Assembly (NCBI GenBank): GCA_910585665.1
Contig: CAJUFI010000064.1
Span: 1-26,021, forward strand
DNA from: an uncultured Acetatifactor sp.
GTDB lineage: Bacteria > Bacillota > Clostridia > Lachnospirales > Lachnospiraceae
DNA: 26,021 nucleotides
Direction of reading: 5' to 3'
The translations under genes were made by a program, and so were the position numbers. The notes under the pieces are model-generated. The model did no database searches and was not told where the DNA came from. It saw only the letters and a program-made list of their open reading frames with translations. Shown piece after piece: positions 7,288-14,964 of the stretch (position 1 is the first letter of the stretch; every line of letters begins with the position of its first letter).

Positions 7288-8217
7288 TTATCTCACCTCC
7301 ACGGTATAGCGTTTCGCTGAAATGATTTTTTTCGGTATATCAACACTTTCCATATTCGGAGAAGGAATACAGAATAACTCCAGTTCATATATGCCCACAG
7401 GCATATTGTTATCAATTGTTATTTGGGCATTTGCAGACATATTTCTATCAATTTCAACTTCTATGTATGAATTCCCATCAATATTAACCTGTTTTGAATC
7501 CAAAACAGCCCAGAAAATATATTGTTCTGCATTCATTCCCCAAATATTCAAACTCATGTGAATGTCTTCGTTCTCATGAACGCGAATCAAGGGATCATCT
7601 TTATTATCCGGACGATTTAACTCAATTCCGATATCATGCTCCGTATCTTCTAAAGGACGTATAATTATATTTTGGAACTGCCTTGTCTGTTTATTTGGTT
7701 CACTTTTTCCATCCACATTGGTAATATAAAAGGTAAAATTAAGTGTATTAGAATCTCTTACTAGGTTATTTTCGTAACTTAGCTGATCAATATCCTGCCT
7801 AATATTAATAATCATATTATTACGATATTCAGTAAATAAATCCTTATCTAAAGTAATCGTTGTTTCTTTAGAGTTTTCCTTTACATAGACCTTTGTGCTG
7901 AATAATTTTTCTTCAGTTCCACCAATATAAAAAGACTGTTGTTCATAATTAATTAAAACGGAAAGTTCAAAACCTATATCTCTATCTTCATGACTTCCTA
8001 ATCTAATTTTTAATTCAAAATTTCCTTTTTCATCTTTACAATCATCATAACTCATTTCATATCCTTCTATCAAGCCATTTTTATTATAAAAAGAAACTTC
8101 TGAAGAAAGTACATAGATTTTTTTCACACCAAATAAATAGTAATACCCTGCTTTTAAGAAAGACAAAATAAGTACAGTCACAATCCCTGATACTATAAAT
8201 GCTTTAAATTTTCTCAT
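7288..8217 (-). CDS. AT-rich membrane-anchored extracellular protein heading the ABC operon
   Basis: A 309-residue protein with one N-terminal hydrophobic helix (FIVSGIVTVLILSFLKAGYY, residues ~7-26) and a ~280-residue extracytoplasmic part rich in beta-strand-like, Asn/Asp/Ile-rich sequence, probably two immunoglobulin-like sandwich domains. The later repeat of the pattern (ENEDIHMSLNIWG..., VGIYELELFCIPSP) is typical of such folds. There is no lipobox, catalytic motif or known family. Its stop is two bases before the next start, so it is the first gene of the transporter operon and may be a substrate-capture or adaptor subunit (inference). It is markedly AT-richer than the genes on either side, a sign of separate origin. 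Confidence 0.7.
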   Translation of the reverse strand: MRKFKAFIVSGIVTVLILSFLKAGYYYLFGVKKIYVLSSEVSFYNKNGLIEGYEMSYDDCKDEKGNFELKIRLGSHEDRDIGFELSVLINYEQQSFYIGGTEEKLFSTKVYVKENSKETTITLDKDLFTEYRNNMIINIRQDIDQLSYENNLVRDSNTLNFTFYITNVDGKSEPNKQTRQFQNIIIRPLEDTEHDIGIELNRPDNKDDPLIRVHENEDIHMSLNIWGMNAEQYIFWAVLDSKQVNIDGNSYIEVEIDRNMSANAQITIDNNMPVGIYELELFCIPSPNMESVDIPKKIISAKRYTVEVR

Positions 8218-8421
8218 TTTCCCTTTATTATTTTATTATCTTTAATATAAGACTATCCTGACATCATTTTAAATTAAAAAATTTCGCTAATTTAAAACAA
8301 AGAAATAGTGATAATACCTACTTGCCGACAGCGCCACCAAGTGCTTTCACTACTATTTTATTACCTGGATGCAAAACTTCAAAAGGACTGGTTATAATTT
8401 ATCATATTTTGCCAAATACGA
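8218..8421 (-). other. AT-rich intergenic region upstream of the ABC operon
   Basis: No convincing gene. It should hold the promoter of the minus-strand operon. AT-rich candidates such as TATATT lie at about 8240-8250, but I cannot fix a -35 element. AAAGGG precedes the ATG at 8217. A possible 18-codon TTG-initiated peptide (8318-8374, ending KALGGAVGK) has no ribosome binding site and is not annotated. Confidence 0.4.
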
Positions 8422-8465
8422 ACATGCCAAAACTGGAAAATGGATATTTTCCAATTTTGGCATGT
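8422..8465 (+). repeat. Right 44-bp palindrome, sister of the one at 3242-3285
   Basis: ACATGCCAAAACTGGAAAAT (8422-8441) pairs with 8446-8465 over 20 bp with one C-A mismatch, loop GGAT. The outer ACAT/ATGT and inner GGAAAAT-GGAT-ATTTTCC are identical to the left palindrome. Between them five stem positions differ and four of these changes are compensated on the opposite arm. The loop shows the two copies are in inverted relative orientation, about 5.1 kb apart. The right arm runs into the -35 region of the peptide promoter. Confidence 0.9.
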
Positions 8466-8485
8466 AAGACTGTACTACAATTAAA

Positions 8486-8491
8486 TATAAT
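8486..8491 (+). promoter_or_regulatory. Probable -10 box of the peptide gene
   Basis: TATAAT lies 38 bases upstream of the peptide start in very AT-rich DNA. A -35 at 17-base spacing would fall at 8463-8468 (TGTAAG, a poor match) and so overlap the end of the palindrome, suggesting activator- or repressor-dependent use. The position is plausible but not proven. Confidence 0.5.
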
Positions 8492-8528
8492 TACATTATA
8501 AACCATAAAGAAAGCGAGGATGATTAAA

Positions 8529-8723
8529 ATGAAAAAACTTATCAACTTCCTGAAAAAAAGCATGTTAATCGCTCTGTTATGCCTTGTCGTCAACACCAGC
8601 ATTACTGCAATACCCAGCACTGGCCTTACTGTGATGCCCATTCCGAATCCCTGTTCCACCTGCGGCAACCCCACTCCCGCACCATCTACAGAAAATCCTA
8701 TAGAGAATCATGACTACAGCTGA
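8529..8723 (+). CDS. Small secreted peptide, candidate pheromone precursor
   Basis: Sixty-four residues from ATG at 8529. The in-frame ATG at 8520 is rejected because GCGAGG directly abuts it, whereas the spacing to 8529 is normal. The peptide has a Lys-rich N-terminus (MKKLINFLKKS), a hydrophobic core (MLIALLCLVV), a possible signal-peptidase site after SITA, and a Pro-rich exported tail containing NPCSTCGNPTPAP and an acidic/polar end (IENHDYS). The last ten bases overlap, tail to tail, the end of the XRE/TPR-like regulator gene on the other strand. A short exported peptide beside such a regulator is the arrangement of Rgg/SHP-, PlcR/PapR- and Qsr-type signalling cassettes. No sequence family is recognised, so the pheromone role is inference. 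Confidence 0.65.
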   Translation: MKKLINFLKKSMLIALLCLVVNTSITAIPSTGLTVMPIPNPCSTCGNPTPAPSTENPIENHDYS

Positions 8724-9661
8724 GACCAGCTGCCAAAATTCTCAATATAGTAGTTTATAATGATATCCATAATACGGGCATCTCCCCTTGCGGCGGCTAT
8801 GTAATATGCCCGCCGCAAATATCCTTTCGCATCTTCCAGGCGGCTTTCCTCCCATCCGCCCAGTCTCACCATCCAGATATAATTATATGCCTTTGAAACT
8901 AACAATGGCGCAATCATATGCCCATTCTCTATTTCTTTGGACTTTTGGATGCAATCCTCAATTAGCTGGAGAGCATCTTCCAGGTACCCCTCCTTATCAT
9001 ACACATGATACAAGGCATCCTGCACAGTAATCTCCATGGTAAGTCTGTCAGGCTTCAGCATATATTCCGCTTTCAAGCATCGCAGTATGGCATTGTAAGT
9101 CTGCTTTCCTTTCTCATATTGTTCTAAATACATGTACGCATTTCCTAAACTCAGCAATCCCAGCAGCTCTTCTTTGACAAACGGGAACACCTTATCCGTC
9201 CCATACACATACTTCTCATAGTCTGGCACTGTCATCCGCAGCGCCTGATCGACCCGCCTCTCAAACTCCTCCGCTCCGATTCTTTTATGCCGGTACTCCG
9301 CCACCGCCTCCGCCCGTGCCAGGTACTGCCTGGTCAGCAGGTTGTCATCCGCGTTCTCCTGCATCCTTCGAAGGTACTGCTCCGCCGCCGCATAGTCATA
9401 CCGCTTGAAGGCCCGCTCCATGTTCTCGCGGTCTTCCAGCAGCCTGCCGTCCCTATCTACACACACCGCGTAAATCGGCTCTGTCGTCCGTCCCATCCGG
9501 CCCATCAGCTTCCGGAAGTTCGCTTTCTTCAGTTCCTGCCTTCCATTCTCGCTCCGTGACAGGACCTTTACGTCACAGATGCCTTCGCACAGTTCTTCCT
9601 GGGTCATGCCCAGGGCAAGCCTTGTCAGCTTCACCACTTTATTCATAAGGTAATATGCCAA
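8714..9661 (-). CDS. XRE-family regulator with TPR-like C-terminal domain (RRNPP-like)
   Basis: A 315-residue protein from TTG at 9661, fixed by GGGAGG seven bases upstream. An internal ATG five codons in is the alternative. Residues ~6-55 form an HTH of the XRE type (TRLALGMTQEELCEGICDVK, SRSENGR). The remaining ~250 residues are helical repeats with TPR character (RYDYAAAEQYLRRMQEN, LLGLLSLGNAYMYLEQYEKG, ALQLIEDCIQKSKEIENG). This is the architecture of peptide-responsive Rgg/PlcR/PrgX-type regulators, in which the TPR groove binds a pheromone. The gene overlaps the preceding paralogue by 19 bases and converges with the small secreted peptide gene. Target promoters are unknown; the peptide and ABC operons are the nearest candidates. 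Confidence 0.8.
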   Translation of the reverse strand: MAYYLMNKVVKLTRLALGMTQEELCEGICDVKVLSRSENGRQELKKANFRKLMGRMGRTTEPIYAVCVDRDGRLLEDRENMERAFKRYDYAAAEQYLRRMQENADDNLLTRQYLARAEAVAEYRHKRIGAEEFERRVDQALRMTVPDYEKYVYGTDKVFPFVKEELLGLLSLGNAYMYLEQYEKGKQTYNAILRCLKAEYMLKPDRLTMEITVQDALYHVYDKEGYLEDALQLIEDCIQKSKEIENGHMIAPLLVSKAYNYIWMVRLGGWEESRLEDAKGYLRRAYYIAAARGDARIMDIIINYYIENFGSWSQL

Positions 9662-10641
9662 TGTAATTCCTCCCTACAATATCGCTTGATTTCCGCCAGT
9701 TCCTTCTCCATCTCCATAGCCTCGCAGACGGCATACGCCATCAGGCACTCCTCCCTGCATAGCTTTGTCCAGTCATCGCTGCCGTCCCATCCCATTTTCA
9801 TCCGCCCGATCAGCCGTGCTTTGATGAAATGCAGCTCTGCCAGCCTGCGGATACCGTTCGTCCCGGCAAAGGCTTCCAATGCTTTCTCCAGGCAGAAGCG
9901 CAGCCTGTCATCCTTGCCGGACTGCTCCAGCAGCCGCATCAATTCCAGCCATATATCCCCCCTTATCTCCTCCTGATGGTCATTCTGGCAATAAACTCCC
10001 ATGTATTCCGTCATATCCCACAGTGCGCTCTCTGCTCTGGAGTCCTCTTTCCATGCATCCAGCGGATGAACCATTTTCTCCGGCCTGTCCGGATCCGGCA
10101 GGCACAGATCCTCCTGTCTGTACCGGATCAATGTCAATAGCAGATCCATCTCCATCGGGGTATAAAGGTTCTTCTTCTCATGGGGCATTTCGCCGTCCTT
10201 CTTGGTCAGCACCAGCGCCTGCCAGGCAAGGCTGCATGCTTTAGCCCTGTCTGCGCTTTTCCCTCCCCTCTCGGCAAGCTTCATCTCATGATACAGGCAG
10301 AACTGCTCATGCAGCTTACTGTCCTTCGGCATCATCATCCGGTATTCCTGGAGCATTTTGTCCACGGATAGGTAGTCCTGCTCACACATGGCCAATTTCA
10401 TCTCGAGCCGCTTCTCCCATAATTCTCCATCCTTCTGTCGAAGCAGGCTCTCGAATCCATAGTCCTTTTTCCCCATCCTTGCCAGCAATGTCTCTACGAC
10501 CAGGTAGTCCAGGTTCCTCTCCTCTGTCTCCACCCTGGTAAAGGTCGCGCCGGAGCATATGCCCCTATAGATTGCCTTCTTCTCCACCTCATGCATTTGC
10601 TGGTAGTTCTCTACCATTTTTCCAAATCTGTTCTTCTCCAA
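9643..10641 (-). CDS. Second XRE/TPR-like regulator, paralogue of the downstream one
   Basis: About 332 residues from TTG at 10641, chosen because AAGGGG stands eight bases upstream. Longer in-frame starts lack a ribosome binding site and would run into the CapA-like gene, and ATG at 10617 is also possible. The N-terminus has the HTH pattern of this family in weaker form (YQQMHEVEKKAIYRGICSGA, FTRVETEERNLDYLVVETLL). It is followed by helical repeats and a C-terminal block (CREECLMAYAVCEAMEMEKE) like the end of its neighbour. The two genes are translationally coupled. The HTH recognition segment looks diverged, so it may bind different DNA or act mainly as a partner or decoy (inference). Confidence 0.7.
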   Translation of the reverse strand: MEKNRFGKMVENYQQMHEVEKKAIYRGICSGATFTRVETEERNLDYLVVETLLARMGKKDYGFESLLRQKDGELWEKRLEMKLAMCEQDYLSVDKMLQEYRMMMPKDSKLHEQFCLYHEMKLAERGGKSADRAKACSLAWQALVLTKKDGEMPHEKKNLYTPMEMDLLLTLIRYRQEDLCLPDPDRPEKMVHPLDAWKEDSRAESALWDMTEYMGVYCQNDHQEEIRGDIWLELMRLLEQSGKDDRLRFCLEKALEAFAGTNGIRRLAELHFIKARLIGRMKMGWDGSDDWTKLCREECLMAYAVCEAMEMEKELAEIKRYCREELHWHITL

Positions 10642-10742
10642 TCTCTCATCCCCTTTATCTTCATTGTGACCCGACTCACGAGCGAATGAGGCTGGGGACA
10701 TGGCAGAGAATTTCCGGCCGCAAAGGAAATCGCCCATGCCAA

Positions 10743-12239
10743 CTACTCTTCCGTCATCTCCACCATATAGCACCCGTCCTCCCGGCGCCTGATGGTCAGG
10801 GGCTGCAGGCCGTATTCCGTGACCTTGTACCCTTCCGCCGTCAGGGACACGGTGAAGCTGGCCATGCCGCCTTTCACGCAGGACTCCTCCCTCTGGGCGC
10901 TGATATAATTTCCTATCGAATAATAGACCAGCATCTCCCGTCCGTCCTGTCCGGTGAGGACCTCATAGGGCTGCAGCACATGGGGATGGGTCCCCACCAC
11001 CACGTCCACGCCGCTTTCCAGGAACACCTGCGCCCATTCCCTCTGGAACTCGTCCACCTGCTCTGAGCCCTCCGTGCCCCAGTGGGCGAAGACAATCACG
11101 AAGTCGGAATCCGCCCTTGCCGCCGCCACATCCTCCCTGACCCTGTCCGCATCCTCCAGCAGATGCACCATATGGGAGTGCTCCGCCGGAACCGGAATCC
11201 CATTGGTGCCGTAGGTATAGTTCAGCAGCGCGAAGCGGACATTGTTCCTGGTAATCGTCTCATAGGGACGATGCTCCTCTTCCTCCGCCGGCTGTATCCC
11301 CAGGCACAGCACGTTCCGGGAGGTGAAGAAATCCCTGGTGAAGCCCACGCCCTCCGCCCCTCTGTCCAGCGCGTGGTTGGTGGCGCAGGTCACCACATCG
11401 AAGCCCGCGTCCACGATTGCCTGCCCCACCTGGGCCGGGGTGCCGAACCTGGGATAGTCGCCGTACCCGGCCGAATCGTCCGTCAGCGGCGTCTCCTGGT
11501 TAATCACAGCCACGCTGCTTTCCTCTATGGTATCCCGTATGTTCTGAAACAGGAAATCGAATCCTCCATCCTCCCGCAGGCCATACCGGTAAATGGGCTC
11601 GTGGATCAGATTGTCCCCGAAGACCACGAAGCTTACGTCCGTCTTTTCCCTGGAGAACCCCCAGGAATCCCACTTCCAGCAGCTCACCTCCCCCACCGGA
11701 TCCGTCAATAGCAGGCGGCTCCAGAATCCCTCCTTCCCGTTGGAGCAAAAAGCCGCCACGTCCACCCCGATATAGGAGGACATCCACTTGGGGCGTATCT
11801 CCTCTCCGGCGTATTCATAGACAAAGAGATGCTGGGACCATTTCCGCTCGTCCTTCTCTATCCAAAAGGGCCTGTGGACCCCGTACCTGCCTATCTTCCA
11901 GCACAGCAGTATCAGCTCATCCTCCCCGTCATTGTCGATGTCACAGGACAGCACATCCTGCACCTTCGCGCCCTCCGGGGAAGTCCAAATCTGCGTCCCG
12001 CCATATTCCACATGGACGGATTCCCGGTTCAGCGTTATTTCATATTCGCCTGACCGGTCATGAATCACTCTGTCCTGCCACTTGACCCACCGGGGCAGGA
12101 AAGCCCCCTGGCTCCACAGAAGATACAAAAGGGCGCCGGCTGCCGCCAGCGCCCCTATCGTAAGAGCCGCGCCCTTCCAGAGGCTTTTGCCCCCCAGGGC
12201 TTTCCTGTCTCCCGGTGTCATCCTACCATTCATAGACAT
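10743..12239 (-). CDS. Membrane-anchored CapA-family protein with N-terminal repeat-like domain
   Basis: A 498-residue protein with an N-terminal anchor at ~22-42, facing outward. Residues ~55-195 are a beta-rich domain containing DIDNDGEDELILL, the Asp-rich loop of FG-GAP/VCBS propeller repeats. Residues ~202-475 are a CapA/PgsA-like metallophosphoesterase-fold domain. Its motifs are VVFGDNLIHEP, NQETPL, TCATNHALDRG, FAHWGTE, VVGTHPHVLQP and YSIGNYI, which supply the His/Asp/Asn metal ligands of the family. CapA proteins are associated with poly-gamma-glutamate production or cell-wall modification, but no capBC genes are nearby. The gene overlaps the DUF3160 gene by 17 bases and lacks a strong ribosome binding site, so it is probably translated by coupling. 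Confidence 0.88.
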   Translation of the reverse strand: MSMNGRMTPGDRKALGGKSLWKGAALTIGALAAAGALLYLLWSQGAFLPRWVKWQDRVIHDRSGEYEITLNRESVHVEYGGTQIWTSPEGAKVQDVLSCDIDNDGEDELILLCWKIGRYGVHRPFWIEKDERKWSQHLFVYEYAGEEIRPKWMSSYIGVDVAAFCSNGKEGFWSRLLLTDPVGEVSCWKWDSWGFSREKTDVSFVVFGDNLIHEPIYRYGLREDGGFDFLFQNIRDTIEESSVAVINQETPLTDDSAGYGDYPRFGTPAQVGQAIVDAGFDVVTCATNHALDRGAEGVGFTRDFFTSRNVLCLGIQPAEEEEHRPYETITRNNVRFALLNYTYGTNGIPVPAEHSHMVHLLEDADRVREDVAAARADSDFVIVFAHWGTEGSEQVDEFQREWAQVFLESGVDVVVGTHPHVLQPYEVLTGQDGREMLVYYSIGNYISAQREESCVKGGMASFTVSLTAEGYKVTEYGLQPLTIRRREDGCYMVEMTEE

Positions 12240-14478
12240 ACCGGTAGCTTCTGGTCCACTCAGGCTGCTTTACCGGCTTGTCATAATTATAATTGCCGTC
12301 CTCGTCCGCCTGCAGCCCCATCATCACGCGCCACCTGGAATCCGTCAGCCTGTCGTCCATGGGCCAGGGGAACTGATAGAAGGTGTACACGCTGCCCCTT
12401 GCGATCCGCAGGCTGCCCTCCACGTTCACCACTACCATGATGGTGGACGGATTGCCTGTGGCCACTTCCAGCACCTGGCCGTTAGGATCCGTGGCGATAT
12501 CCGCCACCACCGCCGCGGGGTATTCCTGGCTGCTGATGGGCACACTGCTGTCGATGCGCCCTCCGCTGCTCTCGTCCCGCAGAGCCTGACGCCAGAGATG
12601 CTCGATGCTGCCGCCGTAGCCCTTGATGAATTCGTGCTCCTCCTCGGTCAGGGCCTCCTCCCGCAGCTCTTTCTTGGAAATCGTCAGCAGCTGATTCGCA
12701 ATCTGGGCCAGGCGGTTCATGTTCTCCTCATCGGCGGCATCCAGCATGCCGTATCTCTTCAGCCCCTGGATGGTCAGGCTGGCCAGGTTCCCGAACCGGG
12801 AGTACACCAGAGGTTCCGGCTCCACATAGCCCCTGAAGTCGTTCTCCTCGTAGCCGCCGCCCATCTCCGCCATCACCTGTTTGGAGTAAAGAATGGTGTC
12901 ATGTTTCAGCTCGGTGAAGCTGCCCGCAAAGCACTCCAGGCTCTTCTTCATCCACTCCTCGCTCTGCATGAACACAGGATAGCCCTCTCCCCTGGTCTCC
13001 AGCAGGGGCCTTAAGGTGTTCAGCCAGCTGGCGTAGAGGCTTGCCGACCAGAGAGCATTGTTCTCCTCTTTCCTCAGCACGGCCCGCAAGCGCTCCATAT
13101 TCCCCAGATATCCCGCATAATCCGTAGCCCCATTGGCCTCCAGGATGCCCAGGGCCGCATCGCTGCCCAGGGCCGCGGGCACATCCAGCGCATCCGGCAG
13201 CATACGGTTTTCTCCGGCGCTGTTGGCCTGGATATTACTGTAGATTAGCTTCTGCATGATGGCAGCATCGATGGTGAAGCGCTGCCCCATGAAACGGAAG
13301 CCCGGAATCACATTTTCCTCCCCGTCCTCGATAGGCACGGAATTGATCTGGGGCGCGGAAATCACCTTCGTCAGCGCGTGATAATAGCTGAAGGCTTCCT
13401 GATTCCCCGGCAGATCCGCTATACCGGCGCCCTCCCCATAGGCCTCCTGGATGATCGGCGCGTACTCGCAGACGCCGGAATCATCGCTGGCCCCGGCGAA
13501 AAAGGAGGTGACCGCATAGACCGATTCCCAGAGCTGATAGCTTTCTGCATCATCGGAAAGCGCCTTTGCCATCAGAAGGGCGCTTCTGTCCAAATCCTCC
13601 TTCTCCTGCAGAAAATGTATCCTACCATACCACATCATGGCCTTAAAATACTGTTCCAGCCTGGGATCGCCCTCATAATATCCTCTGGGCACATACTGGG
13701 TGTAATCCTCATACTCCCCGGTCACGGCGGACTCCACGATGCCCTCCGCCCTGCTGATCTTTTCCAGCTCCTGGCTGACCACATCCGCCACATAGTCATT
13801 TACTACAGTCCCGTCATCCAAAAGTTTGGAGCCTATGGTAAAGAACGCCACATTTCGCGCGGCGGCGCTCTCCCATTCCGTGTCTTTCAGCTGGTCATAC
13901 TGAGCGATGCTGTCGGTCAGCATCCTGTTGCCAAGCTGCGACACCCGGTCCACCATATAAGTCCGCTCCACATTCTTCAGCAGATAGGCAAAATACAGAT
14001 GGTAGGTGTGCATCAGGGAATCCACCGTCACGAAGTTGGGAATCATGGAATACCGGTTGGTCTCATAGATCTCATAGAATTCGCTCCCGGCCCCATCGGA
14101 CACCACGAAGCCGTTCTGAGCCAGCTTCGCCCCTATCTCATCCCGCAGGTAGAATTGATCCGCGTTGTCGATATTGCTGAAGTCCTGCTCTATGGTATAT
14201 GGTTTCACCGAGGGCACTACCATGCTCACTGGCTCCGTGGCCGACAGATTGATCAGCCTGGGTCTCTCGTCCAGCACCAGCTGGCCCGCTGTCCCCACGG
14301 GATTGGCGCTGTCTGCCGACGAGCCGGAATCTGTAGCCTCGTCTCCGCTCTGGGACAGCTGCACCTCTTCTATTCCCTGTGCCGGCTGGCTGCCGTCCGC
14401 CGGATCCGCCCCACAGGCCCCCAGCAGGCTCACAATCAGCAGGCCCGCGATTGCCGCTTTTCCTCTAAACATTTTCAT
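12223..14478 (-). CDS. DUF3160-family lipoprotein
   Basis: A 751-residue lipoprotein. The signal peptide carries a lipobox LLGAC with Cys at ~22, followed by a Ser/Asp/Gly-rich linker (~25-65). The body matches DUF3160, with the characteristic IPNFVTVDSLMHTYHLYFAY segment at ~150 and a long helical region ending in beta-rich sequence (SSVPISSQEYPAAVVADIAT). The start is placed by AGGAGG seven bases upstream of ATG. DUF3160 proteins are surface proteins of unknown function in bacteria and archaea. The overlap with the CapA-like gene implies a shared envelope process. No anchoring to a specific pathway is possible from the sequence. Confidence 0.85.
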   Translation of the reverse strand: MKMFRGKAAIAGLLIVSLLGACGADPADGSQPAQGIEEVQLSQSGDEATDSGSSADSANPVGTAGQLVLDERPRLINLSATEPVSMVVPSVKPYTIEQDFSNIDNADQFYLRDEIGAKLAQNGFVVSDGAGSEFYEIYETNRYSMIPNFVTVDSLMHTYHLYFAYLLKNVERTYMVDRVSQLGNRMLTDSIAQYDQLKDTEWESAAARNVAFFTIGSKLLDDGTVVNDYVADVVSQELEKISRAEGIVESAVTGEYEDYTQYVPRGYYEGDPRLEQYFKAMMWYGRIHFLQEKEDLDRSALLMAKALSDDAESYQLWESVYAVTSFFAGASDDSGVCEYAPIIQEAYGEGAGIADLPGNQEAFSYYHALTKVISAPQINSVPIEDGEENVIPGFRFMGQRFTIDAAIMQKLIYSNIQANSAGENRMLPDALDVPAALGSDAALGILEANGATDYAGYLGNMERLRAVLRKEENNALWSASLYASWLNTLRPLLETRGEGYPVFMQSEEWMKKSLECFAGSFTELKHDTILYSKQVMAEMGGGYEENDFRGYVEPEPLVYSRFGNLASLTIQGLKRYGMLDAADEENMNRLAQIANQLLTISKKELREEALTEEEHEFIKGYGGSIEHLWRQALRDESSGGRIDSSVPISSQEYPAAVVADIATDPNGQVLEVATGNPSTIMVVVNVEGSLRIARGSVYTFYQFPWPMDDRLTDSRWRVMMGLQADEDGNYNYDKPVKQPEWTRSYRYVYEW

Positions 14479-14528
14479 AATATAACCTCCTGTTCCAGTT
14501 CCGCAGTTATTCTCATAATCGTAGAAAC

Positions 14529-14964
14529 CTACCCCCGTCCCACGGGCAAAAGCTTCCTGTCCATGACGGCCACCTTTTCCCGGTATATGGGGGAGCTCAT
14601 GCAGTGGTTGTGGCGGCCGCCGTGATGCTCCCGCATCCCCATCCGGTTCACCCGCATGGCCTCCGGATACTTTTCGTCCAGCCAGGCCGGGCGGGCCCCG
14701 GAGGGCGTGGCCAGAACGGTGTAGATGCCGTTCTCATACAGCCTGTCTATGATTTCCGCCAGCCAGTCAAAGCAGAATTCCCCCCTCCCTGGGCTCCAGC
14801 GCAGACCAGGAAAATATGCCCACACTGGCGCTGTTGATGCCGGCTTTCTTCATCAGCCGCACATCCTCCTCCAGGATGTCAGGCCGGTCCAGCCATTGTT
14901 CCGGATTATAGTCGCCGCCGTGGACGAAGCCGCCTATCTGCGGAAACAGAATTTTTTTCTCCAT
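14529..14964 (-). pseudogene. 5' fragment of a GH42 beta-galactosidase with a frameshift
   Basis: The first part (ATG at 14964) reads GGFVHGGDYNPEQWLDRPDI and ends at ...FSWSALEPREG. After a run of six G (14780-14785 on the plus strand) the frame is lost, and the protein continues one frame over as EFCFDWLAEIIDRLYENGIY, ATPSGARPAWLDEKYPEAMR and RHNHCMSSPIYREKVAVMDR. These are classical N-terminal GH42 motifs of the beta-galactosidase barrel. Removing one G would restore the frame. Similarity ends abruptly after MDRKL, so about 550 further residues, including both catalytic Glu, are missing. It is a non-functional relic. AAGGAG precedes the start. Confidence 0.85.

Noticed and set aside
8318..8374. 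Eighteen-codon minus-strand peptide ending KALGGAVGK upstream of the ABC operon
   Set aside because: TTG start, no ribosome binding site and no conservation evidence; too short to support.
12082..14625. Long plus-strand open frames opposite the DUF3160 and CapA-like genes
   Set aside because: They mirror the codon structure of GC-rich minus-strand genes with clear domains, lack ribosome binding sites and show no recognisable protein motifs.
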